This document shows, piece by piece, positions 32,751-44,700 of a stretch of 64,000 bases of DNA. The position numbers and the translations under genes were made by a program. Under the pieces are notes generated by a model, which saw only the letters and a list, made by a program, of their open reading frames with translations, had not been told where the DNA came from and did not search any database. Within the stretch, counting starts at the first letter, position 1, and each line of letters starts with the position of its first letter. This stretch comes from Vitis vinifera (Eukaryota; Streptophyta; Magnoliopsida; Vitales; Vitaceae), in assembly GCF_030704535.1 (NCBI RefSeq), contig NC_081811.1, forward strand, positions 3,612,501 to 3,676,500, in the 5' to 3' direction.

Positions 32751-34760
32751 ATGGGAACCAGCGTTTTCGTGGTGGGCATTCCACTGGCGCGGCTCACGGT
32801 TATAGTGCATCCATCACTAGCCAGGACCTGTAAGGCAAAGAAGACTGGGCGGCTGAGAGCAAAACTCAAAGACGACGATGACCCACTACTTCAGGCCGCT
32901 ATTCATGGCGCTTCTCTTCGTTTTCAAGAGACCTTTCGGCCGGGTAAGCCCACATTCTTCCTCTCTGTTATGTATTCGCGCTGAAAATTTAGGGACTTTC
33001 GGTAAAGTTCGTTCAGGCATTTTATCGAACAGTTAACTTAGATTGAAAACTATGGTTAAGTGTTGAAATTGGCTCAAGACTAGTGGGGTTGGTCCAACAC
33101 ATTTGGTTGTAAGTTTGAGTAGCTCATAGGGTGTGTGTTGGTACAAATTGGCTACTGGGCATTCAAATAAAAAGACAACTTCTATCATTGTTTTTCACCA
33201 CCTCCTCTTTTTCTTTTATTATCGATTCATGGATAGGTTTTTTCATTGATGTGGCAGTTGTAATGAGGTGAGATTATTAGTGTTATATGATGGCAAGTTA
33301 ATGCTTCAATTTGCAGAGCCTCTTTTTATTGATCCATATGCTGGGTGCTTTCTTCCTCCCAATGTTGAGAAGGACATGGAGCAATATCCACTCCATTATT
33401 GCCTTGCAACTAAGTTCATTGATGACAAATTGCTCAGTACCATGAACCATATTGATGGACTAAAGCAGGTATTTTTGCCCATATCCAATCATAGGCTACT
33501 TGACTAGTATTTACCATTTTTGCTTAGCTCGTATTGGTCTCTACTCATATTGGGCAGGTTGTTTTATTAACAGATGGCATGGATACTAGGCCATACAGAC
33601 TCAGTTGGCCAACTTCAACCATAATATTTGATATATCCCCGGAAAGTGTGTTTAAAAGAGCAGCTCAAAAGCTCGAAGGTGTGTGGATATGGTTTAAGAT
33701 ATCCAAAGGAGATTAAATTTTTCAATGCTGTTCACCATGAGTATTTCAAAATACCTGTGGTTGACATAAGCAATGCATCAAGTTCTAACAGTATTTCTTT
33801 GATAAACCCTTAGGTGTTGGGGCTAAGATTCCTAAAAGTTGCCTGTTTCTTCATGTTCCATTGGAGTCTTCTGATATACTAGAAATTTTGCGCAGAAAAG
33901 GTTTCAATGGAAATCGACCTAGCATATGGGTCTTCCAGGTGGTTTAAGGTTTTTTAATCTCTTCAATGTTAATGTGTAACTTCACCAACTAGACATAAAT
34001 TTGGTGGTTTCTTAAATGGCTGATGAATTTGATTTGTTACCTATTTGCAGGGACTCTCCGTGACGACTTTGGCGGATTTTGACGAGCTTGTTTCTATTGT
34101 AAGTAGTTTAGCCATGAAGGGATGTCTCTTTCTGGGAGAATTGCCTGTCTGGTTGGCAGAAAGTGAAGTTGGAAGCAAGGTCAGTTTGCTTTAATATTTA
34201 GTTCTTATTTGTATTAACTTCAATCCTTATGTTCATTAAGAAAGGCACGTCTGTTTGATCTCTTGCACAGTCCAGTACAAAGCAATGGATGGACAAGCTT
34301 TTCATGAGCAACGGTTTCAAGGTGGAAATGATTCATTATGGTGAAGTAGCAACGAATTTAGGCAAGGAACTAGCATCAAGCGAGTGCGAGTACATACTTT
34401 TTGTTGCAGAACATTTGCGGTTTTCTGATGATCAGGTGAGACAGATTCAGTGATCAGAGTTCTGGGAATTTTGGATAAGAAGTTCCTAATAATTTGTTTA
34501 CTTTTCAGTAAGCAAATATAACTCGGTTCTTGTTATATCTTCCAGTGATTGAACCCACAAATATTGGAAATGATTCCTCAATCATTTACAAAATGCCCTT
34601 ATCATTCTGAGCCTTGTGGTTTCCCAGATACATTTATGGTTTTTTGTTATTAATTTTCTGGGTAGCTTACATTTCATCATCTTCACAGATGGAAACTTGG
34701 AGGAGAGAATTTCAGAGAATAGAGGAAGACGCAGATGAAGATGGGTTCGAGGAGCTCTAA
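32751..34760 (+). CDS. SAM-dependent methyltransferase, leucine carboxyl methyltransferase-like
   Basis: Seven exons join in frame: 32751-32943, 33317-33468, 33558-33678, 33814-33938, 34051-34179, 34271-34435 and 34689-34760, giving 318 residues. The pattern fits the LCMT-like SAM methyltransferase family: DPLLQAAIHGASLRFQETFR, then EPLFIDPYAGCFL, the SAM-binding motif I as VVLLTDGMDTRPYRLSWP (residues 116-133), the acidic second strand IIFDISPESVFKRAAQ, and later SIWVFQGLSVTTL with LADFDELVSIV. The C-terminus is acidic (EEDADEDGFEEL). Leu carboxyl methyltransferases act on protein C-termini, but this branch has no assigned substrate. Start 32751 is the first ATG in frame; the basic N-terminus (IPLARLTVIVHPSLART) may be a transit peptide. 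Confidence 0.87.
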
Positions 34761-35757
34761 AACACAAAAATTCTGTATTTGTCCATCGGAAACTTGCAAA
34801 TTTTCGGTCTCTGTTTACTTTCTTTGTTGATTTTCCTAACGAAATTCCACAAGAAGCCTGTGTGTAGGCCTCCACACCATGATGTCACGGATATACATCC
34901 TTGCCCTCGTTTGAATACTGCGATGTCCTTTCCTGGGTTAGACTGTTGGTATACTACAGAACAAATAAAGCACCATTTTTTCTGTTTTCATCGAACTCCA
35001 CACTTTGATAAGGAGAGGGTAGGTAAATGGAAACAATAAATAAATAGTATGACATAAGCTCATCTGATCATCCTTCTTTTCACATAATCATGTGTTTAAT
35101 TTTAAATAAAATAAGTTAATCTGTTCAAATCCCGATACAAATACAAAAATCATATATTTTACAGATAAAAAAACTTTGGTAGACGAAAATATTAGCACAG
35201 ACCAGCCGCCTCAAGGCAGCTACCATATTCGCTACCTAAATGCCAAGGGATGGTCAATGGACAGTAAAAAATGTGGAATAGCAGACACAAATAAGCATAA
35301 CCAACTACCACTACCATAAGCACAGTCTAATTGCGAAGGCATCTGGGAGTCAAACAAGCTATAAACAGATACTAAGAGACCAGCTACCAAAAGCAAGCAC
35401 CACATGACTGAGGTGATGGTGACTGGATGGTCATCATGCTGAGAAGCTAACAATAGACTGGAAAACCTCAATACAGCTACCAACAGCACCACCTAATTTG
35501 CCGGGGATGGTCAGTGGAGAATCGTCAAGCGGAGAATGGACATGCACATTCAATATGGCTACCAAATACGCAACCTAATTGTCAAAAACAACCATGCAAT
35601 AATATATGCTCATATATTATTGAACTGGTTCTGGTTAACATTTTTTATTTACCCTCTCATGAACAAGCGATGACAGAGTGCTCACATGGCAGTTGGCTAG
35701 ATTGGATCACATTAGCAGCTATGAGGCTTTTTTGGTAAATGAATGCTGCTGTTGCTA
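34761..35757. other. Convergent 3' region, methyltransferase to GCP4
   Basis: It contains 3' UTR sequence of both genes. A degenerate repeated motif occurs three times: GCTACCATATTCGCTACCTA at about 35218, GCTACCAACAGCACCACCTA at about 35475 and GCTACCAAATACGCAACCTA at about 35558. The first two are followed by a GGGATGGTCARTGG segment. No gene recognised. Confidence 0.5.
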
Positions 35758-38700
35758 CTAAACAGGAAGCGATGATGGTCGTGATCTAACAACATTAAGA
35801 ACACCTCTTGCAGTTGCCTATTGATATAGAAAAGAAATTATCTTTCAGAATGCTTAATTGTGGAGCTAAAATTAGAGGAACCATCTAGATGAGCCTTTGG
35901 AGTTTACCTCAAAGTAGGAATTGAAGTTAAGACGCAGAAGAAATCGCCTGAGAAATGGGGCGCGTTGACTCCCAGCAAGCCTGCTGCTGCGCAGTATAGT
36001 ATAAAGTGAGTTTGATTTCTTGTTGAATTCCTGGAAGAAGTTAAAATAAAACCAGAGAAATAAGGTGACAACAGAATAATAAGAAATAAGTTCTGTGATA
36101 ACGATAACAATAACAAAGAGGAGATGAAAGGAAACAAAGTGCACATTCATCGTGTCAAAGATTCAAAGACAGGCATGACAACCTTAATTGAGATAAATGC
36201 ATGACTAGTAAATTTGATGATCCATAATGCTCAATGAGTGGGCCAGTTTTGGAAATGCTATATTACAAAGAACATATGACAGAACAATTGCATTGATATG
36301 TGGAGGTTCCTTTAACCAGTGTCCACATATATGATGAGAATGCAATCAGTGAAATGGTAGTAAGCCCAAGAAAAAGAGCTGCCTATTTTCTTTCTCAAGT
36401 TGCACTAAGAGGTACTGTACTTCTCATGCGGGATATTTCATTAAGTATTACATATGGGAAATATCTATATTAGAACAATTCTTAAAGTTTCTCACTTATT
36501 TTGGAGCAATTCTCAGTTTCTTTCACTGTTATGCTTCGCACAGCTTTAACATCAAAGATTGAAGTCTGTTAAACAGCTAGAACTATCAGGTATATGGAAC
36601 AGCTTAACATATCTCCACTCATGTAAGAATTAAATGTTTCAGCAAATCGGTTCAACTCAATTTTATGGAAACACCAAGATAAGAAGATCCACAATGTCTT
36701 TGAAATGCTCACATATGCAGTATAAATTAGCAACAAGTGCAATGTCCAAATAATCATATGAGATAAAGATGAGAAAAAAGTACCTCTGTTATACGTTCCA
36801 GTTCAGACGTGTTTGAACTGCTTTCTTGATTCTCAATGTTCCAGCAGAATTGCAGGCAAAGTTTCATTATGCTGTCCAGTATCCGTGACACAGAACCAAT
36901 GTCCAGGAAAGACTGTGAAATCAGAGCAGATAAATACCTGCAGGCAATGTTACAGACAGACAAGTATTTTGCCACTATTAGTTATGTTTAAACTGTTTAT
37001 AACTTGGCAATCAGAAGAGTGCTAGCCACAGATTAATGGAGCAAAAATAAGAATCACAGTTTAAACTGATTATAATCTGGCAATCAGAAGACTGCTACCA
37101 GCAGGTTAATGAAGCTAAAATAAGAATCACGGAGCTGCAACAATGAATAATCTCATAAATTCTATGAAGAGGTAAAAAAGAACTTTCTTAGATTTGATTA
37201 GACTGTGCAAGATTCCAGAAATGTGTCTCACTTGATATGAATTTTCCCACACTCAAAATGTCCATCAACTTGCATCATTTCAGTGCAACCCAGTAGAACA
37301 CCAACCTTTTATAAATTCTTGGTCCTCCATGTAAATTAGTCTGAGATTTGGTCTGATCAACACCTTATGTGGTCAAAGTTACATATGCAGAAAAAAATAA
37401 AATAAATAGGGAGGGCCAGTGTAGGGGGCTCAGAACAAGTATAACTGCCTGAAGTCCCTAACATGGCAAACCACTGGTGATCCATCAAAATCTGCATCAT
37501 AGATTACAAAACATAAAATATAGGAGGAACTATGTTTTGCCTGTTTTGAAAATTCAGTTACTATGCATGCATTCTAACTGAAGTCAGATTTAGATGGTCC
37601 CCAAACTGAATCCAAGTAATGTGGAAAGTTGGATGACAATTCCATAACTGCGCAAAATTTGGGTAAGATAAACTGAGTAATAAAAATATCTGCAAATCAA
37701 GGGCATAAAAGTTCATATTTGCGTCAAAATATTGGCTTGTTAAACCAAAGGAAAAGAGGGGAAAAAGAGTTACCCTGTAGATATGAGACAACAAACAAGC
37801 ACAGACTATGAAATCATGAAATGTAATTGACACAAACAATACAATTTGTCTGGAATTTTTTTTTTAATGGATTATTTTGAATTGAAACCAGGAACATGCA
37901 ATTACAAAGGATAAAATTTCTCACAAAATGGAAATCCTACTTGCTTTGTACTTTTTCCACTAGGCATTCAATAAATATAGTTTGAAAAGTTTCTAGACAG
38001 AACTAGACAGCATAAAAGGATTCATGTAGCCACCCCCCTGTAGGTAGGATTAAGGCTTCATTAAGTCAAGTTAGTTGAATAAGTTGTAAAGGTTCCTGCT
38101 ATAGTCAATCCTTCATTTGATTACTAGTAAGTAATATGAAGAGACTAGTTACCATGAATTTCAACAGCTTATGCAGAGGGCATAATTCATTGGACAATGG
38201 CAAACCATGGTTTTGATCTTAACAAACCATGTGAGGATTGAGAAGCCAGATGCAGTCAGAAACTGTTATTTTACTTACTCTTGATGGAAGCCTACAAGTT
38301 CAGTGAAATCGTGAGACTCTTGAATATGAGCTTGCAGTACATTCCACTGAGATTCTATCACATCCACCTGAGAAAGAAGACAAGGGTTTTTAAATGGGAA
38401 ACAGAATCAACAGTGCAATCAATGGAAAGGGAATTTATGAAAGAAAACCTAAAAATAAATAAATAAAAGAACTAAGAAGCATTTTTTTTTTTGATAGATT
38501 AAAAACAGAACTAAGAAGCATCTCCACAATTGTTTGGAATCTATGCCCACTCCCCTAAGTCCCCATGAAGAGCTTTCCAATACATCTTGGTTTCTATTTC
38601 TCCTTTAATTAATTTATATGTATTAACATTATTTTAATATGTAGTTTGCTCATTTCCATGAATAAATATAGAGAAATAAATTATATGTATAATATAGTCA

Positions 38701-41700
38701 TGTCCCTATGCCAGGATTTTCAGGACATAGACACATGATAAAAGTGACCTTTACCTCTTGCTACAAACACCAAGAGATTAAGATACTGCAGAATAGCTTT
38801 TCATGCCTGGATTCTATAAAAAAATTTCCTGAAAGTAAACAAAAACAAAGTGCAGTTATACAGTATCAATTACCTGGATATAAAATTGAAGGTTTCTGAT
38901 CAAGAATGCCATATGCTCTCTAATGCGCCACATTGGCCTAGATCGTTGCCGTCGCTGCTGAGATACTGTGCAGTTTATATGGTCATTACGATGTTGGGCA
39001 AAATCTGTGTGATCTTGATGCATCACAGAAGCCCAGGACTTCTCCAATTCCATTTGTGTTCGCTTAAGTCGAAGCAAATATTGGAAGACCCTGCGATACC
39101 TGGAAAGGCCAATTGTTCAACAACTATTAACCATTTTGGCAGCTGCGTTCCCCTGTTTCAATTGGAAGCTTTCCAGGAAAAAGATTTTGTGGGCTAGGTC
39201 CAACTACATCAGTTCGAAAAAAGAATGGCCTGAACAAGTACCAGTTGCAATAGAGTTGATAAAAGAATGGTCTTAAGAAGTGATGATAGTAATAAACACT
39301 TACTTAGAGAGAACTTCTTGGGTAAAGAACAGCTGTAAGGGCCAATCAACAGAATATTCAAGAGCAATACCATCCCAGCCTTCAAGGGACATCTCTGAAG
39401 AACCCAAGATTCCATCAGCATAAGTTTTTTCCTTTGGTAAATCTGCCTGAGATGATTTTACTGTGATTCCAAATGAAGGCATCCTATTGTATAAACAGTT
39501 ATAATATTAATAATTGAAGCAATATGTAAAATGACTATATACGACACACAAATTAAAGTCAGACATTAAAATACCCAACATGGCTCTCACCTCAAGGATA
39601 CTCTTGAATAGTATTTGTCTTCATCACCAATAGTTTTTATCGCAGCCTACATTGCAAGTAATGCCAACAAATTCATTTGGATATCTTTAGTATGTAACTA
39701 TGCAAGTTGACATAGTGCATTCACCACATCAAGGACTTGGCATAAGGAAATAAAAAAGGCCCACACAAAACAAAATTCACATTGCATGCATTTAAAACTA
39801 ATTTAAAGGGAAATAAAAATGAAAAAGGAAATAATGGAGTTGATGATAGCAGTATAAATTCCGAGCATTGGCCACAGCCACAGCCATACAATCACCCATT
39901 CAATAATCCTAGTAATTAATGTTAATTCTTGGCTATTGCATATTGTTGAATGTATGGTTAAATGATCCAATAACATAATTTACCGTCAGCTTCATAATTA
40001 AAAAATGCAAATGTGCTTCTGAATGAAGAATACAATATTATAGATCTCTAGATTAAGACAGTCTAAGATATAGGACAGTAAAAGAAACAAGGAGATGAAT
40101 CCAATCATGATTCCTTTCAATTAACAACTCCTTTACCACAAGGTTTTTATTTGTAGGGTAACTGTCCAGATTCAATTGAGTAACAATGTTCGGGTTTAAA
40201 ATGGCTCTTTTGGACATAAATATATATTTGAGGCAAGTTTGAAACATTTTTTGGAAGTTGTCCGTTTCATTCTCATGCTTCATTTTTAATTTTCTTTTAA
40301 AAAAAATTGTTCAAAATCGCTGTTTGAATTGTGATTCCAGTATAGACTCAGAAACCATATTTTGAAACTATGATTTCAATATATATTTTGAAACTGTGTT
40401 TTGAAATTAAGGTTTCTAATTTATGTAGAAACCACATTTGGAAAATGTGGTTTCAAACTTTTTTTTTTAAATAAAAAATATCCCCAAAATCCATGTTTTG
40501 TTTGAGTAATGGGGCCAATTTGAACCAAAATTTCTTGAAGCCCAATCTTCCAACAGGATATGTAGGAACAACCTAAGCATGACCCTTAATACTACACAAC
40601 ACTTGCTCAATGAGGTCAAATAGTATCAGGAATTTACTGTACCACATCATGGAGTTATCTCTGTGTGTGTGTGTCTGTGTCTGTGAGTGAGTGTGCGCAT
40701 GTGATACACGAGAACAAGAAAAAGTGGAAAAGTTTGAAATCCTCTGTGATACTCCAGTCAACAAGAAAAAGTGGAAAAAATTCAAATCCAATGATTCCAT
40801 ACAAGCCATGTAAGGGCACTTGTGAAAGCATAAAAGAAACTTTCAATTAGTTGCTAACACAACTTCACTCTAAATCAGATTATACCTCCTTGACAAACAA
40901 ATATAAACATGTAAAATCCAGAAGATAATTTATGGAAAGGAAAAAATTAACAAATACTCTCTTGGCATTTTTAATTGATTTTGGATAAGATACATTAACG
41001 AAATTTGAGCAATTCCATCATTAAAAACACTAGAAATGATGAAAGCACTAAAAAGATAATGAAAGCATTCATATCCATAAGGAATCATCTCATGTTAAAC
41101 TTACCAGCTGAAATGGAACCATAAGATCAGCTTCAGCAGTTGATTGGCGAGGTGGTAAACGCATCATCTGGCGACTCTCCTCAAGGAAGCACTGGCATGG
41201 TAAATCGTCTCTTGTTAACAATATGTTCAATGTTCATAAGAGTCTAGAAGCATTAACAATATAGACAGTGTTTCCTAAACACACAAACTAAGGATTAATT
41301 CAAAAACAGCATATTCCCATTTTCCAAGCACTAGATGAGAAACACAATCTTCACCAGTAAATACCCAGTTCAATGGACACAAGTTCAGCAAAGGAAGGAC
41401 CCAACAGATTTTCCTAGAATGACAACTTGAAGTCAAACTTGACAAAATAAAATAAAATAAAATAAAAATAGGAGAATACAAGCATGACTACAGAGTCCAT
41501 TATTTACCATTAATTTTGTGTTATTTATGTTCATCAGCATGTGTTTGTGAAACACATGAGTTTACAGTGGGGGTATGCAAAAAAAAAAAAAAATCCTGTA
41601 CAAAATCAAACAGTCAAAATTTGGGTTACTAAGCAATTAGAAAATAGGGAAAACCACACAAGCATCATACACATCTGTATGCATCTCTTTGGAGTCTATA

Positions 41701-44700
41701 CAAATCCATATCTGACAATATAAAGGTAGATTGCCTAGGAACAGTTTAAAGTTTAGTAAGAGCATATCTTTTCCCAAGAGTGCATGTACATAATTATATT
41801 CAAGGTTCACAGAATCCACAGAAACCAAGGAAACTATTCCTACCTAGATGGTAATAGTCATCTCTAATGGCATAATCCTCTTAATAAAATGGAAGTGAAT
41901 CTGAAGAAAATAGGAATCAAAAAATCTGAGGACAACATTATCACCGAAAGGCCCAAAACTATTGTTGGTTCAATGGTCATCCAAACTGACTGAATGACAC
42001 TCGGAAGAAATGGAAATGGAAATAGCAATAAAGGTCAGGATCAGAGTAATGATCTTTTCCAAATTTAAATATGATATTTGTCAAAACATTTGAACTTGAA
42101 GCAGTGGTCTCCCTGACACTGAAGTGAATTTTCCCCACTGAGAGATTAAAAAGGCATTTTAATAAATTTCCTTTCAATAAGAGATAACAAAGCCAAATTT
42201 ATGCATTGTCCATCCCTACCTGGAAAAAATCTCCTTTTGCTAAAAGAAAGTAGTCTTTAAGGGCCTTCAGGTGTCCATTCAAGTCAGCACGTACAACCAC
42301 GAGCTGCAGATATAGAGGGAAACAGTGAATAGAAACTTTAGGAGATGAAGGAACTAATTTGTGACATTCAGCACCTGCCAAAGATGACTCGCTGCAATGG
42401 CCCTAATAGAGTCAACAGCACACTCGAATGATCTTTTGTGGAACTCAGATGATTCCTGCATGCAATTGAAACAAAAAATTAGCCCAACAGCTCATGCTGT
42501 AGTTCTACATCAAAAGAAACAGTTTTTCAGGCAGGAAATACAGAAGAAGTCTGTTAAGTGTTAACTCAGAGTGAAGAACTAAGTTTAAGTACAAATATTC
42601 TTCCCTGCAGCAGATATAACACAGTAAAAAAATTGCATAACATGGATATCTCCCACAAAATGGTTAAACAAGAAGTTATTTATAATGATAAAAAGTGAAA
42701 CCTTCAGCTCTTGAAGCATAGCTTCAATCTTATCAGCCTCGGATTGTGGAAGTAATTCTTCTCCAATCAGTTGCATATCCATAAAAGGCTCTTTCTGGAA
42801 AGAGAATCTTCCTGTAAGTCCTTGAACTCTGTGTGATCCTTTTGGTATCTGCTGATGATTTAAAGTATCCTGAAATCGAAATGCGGAACTTGGATTCCGA
42901 AGAACCCTGATTGCTTTACCAGCAAAAAGAATTGATTCTGCAACACGCATATGAATATAATCTGGAAGCATATCCTGAAAAAATAACATGGAAATGGATA
43001 ATAACTGGTAACAGAAATAATGTTTCAAAGGTCAGCTTCCAGACAGCAATCCAACTTAAAAACAAAAACAGCTGCATGCATGAAAAAAATAAAATAAAGA
43101 AGAAAAGGAAGAAGAAGAAAAAACACGCAGAACACCTTAAGTCTTGCAGAATATGAGACAGTACTTGTAGAAATGGCATGTATTTGATTGTTCTAGAGAG
43201 GGTCACAGGAAGAATATAAGCCAGAAGTGGCAGAGATCATCAATTTAATAATCAATATCAAGTATTCTACAATGAAGTATTAAAATATATTAAGAAATGG
43301 ATTACATGAAGAATGTAGAATCACAAGCAATGGACCCATCATCATCCATATTGTACCCTAACTCCCAATCTACAGTCAATCCAGATAGAATGATGAAAGA
43401 CTTAAAAAGTGTTGCCTTTTTTGGACTTTCAATTTAATACACTTTTACCTATTAAAAAAAAATTGATGAAAGACTTAAAAGAGGAAATTTAAAATGAACA
43501 ATAAGAAAATTGTAAGAGGGATATACCAAAAATATATGAAATCCCAAGTGCCAATCTGTTAAAGATGCATCATCAGTTGACATGCGCGCCAGCTTTTCAA
43601 CCATATCTGAAGGAGATGCCTCATGCTCTACATCCCTATCTTCCTGCCTGAAAAACAATACAACCACAAGGCCATTTCAGAAAAGTGTAATTTAAAAGCA
43701 AATCCAGAAAATCAAAATCAAATCATAAATAAGCGATCATCATCGAAACTTTACAAATTCTCATACCCAATCACTAGAAGAACAGATGACATCTTATAAA
43801 GTAAAGAAGTATGTTAACACACTATTTCATCATAGACATAACTTTATGAGGCCCATGGACTGCTCCTACATCCATCTATTTCATTTTCTTAAACAAGTAG
43901 AGTTGAATGATCATTATAGCAACATTAAATTGAAGGTGTAAATTTGAGGTCGAAAATCTTATCAGCCATAATAGGAGTGTATCTTAGTCATTACCTCCTA
44001 ATAAAAAACTCTCCATGCTGGTCTTGAAGAATTCCATAAACCATCCAAGAAGCAAGTTGGTTATACATGACTTGATGCCCATGCCAGAGAAGCCTATGCT
44101 TTGAGCACAGAAAGATAAATAAAGAACAATTAGTTTGGGTTTCATTTTCCCATCCAACAAACAAGAAGTTTTATTCAGGTAGCATCCCTCAATATCTCAA
44201 GTTAGTTTCTAATAGGTCACTTGTGTATTTTGTCCTGGCCACTCCAAAAGGTACACATGACTGGAAAAATAGAAGAACATCACAAACTATAGTAAAAAAT
44301 ACAGTACATACCTTTGAATGCATGCCTGCAGTTCAGGCACCCCACAGTGGCACCGTTTGTGCAAAAGGTTAAGAAGTTGTCCTCCACAGATATCATCACG
44401 CTCAATCTCCAAAATAAGCTCGTACAGAGGTGGCAAAAGAACAAAGAACTGGAGAACCAGGCATTTATAAATTATGAGAACATTAATAAAGAAAAAGTAC
44501 AAATATAAAATAATAAAAAATAAAATGTGACGATCCAAATAATTCACAAGCCAAGTGTGGTAAGAAGGTCATTTTTGGCAGTCAAAATGGTATCTCCAAT
44601 GCAAATAACCAACTCCATCTTGCAATAAACATTAAAATCATCACTTTCATCTTGAATTGAATTAAAACAGAGCTACTTTAATCATAATTTTGTTATGAAT

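Noticed and set aside
40665-40700. TGTGTG run as a functional element
   Set aside because: It is an interrupted GT microsatellite within a GCP4 intron with no further signal.
42904-43206. Hydrophobic minus-strand open frame overlapping GCP4 exon 6
   Set aside because: It reads intron and exon out of the GCP4 frame and is composed of low-complexity Phe/Leu runs.
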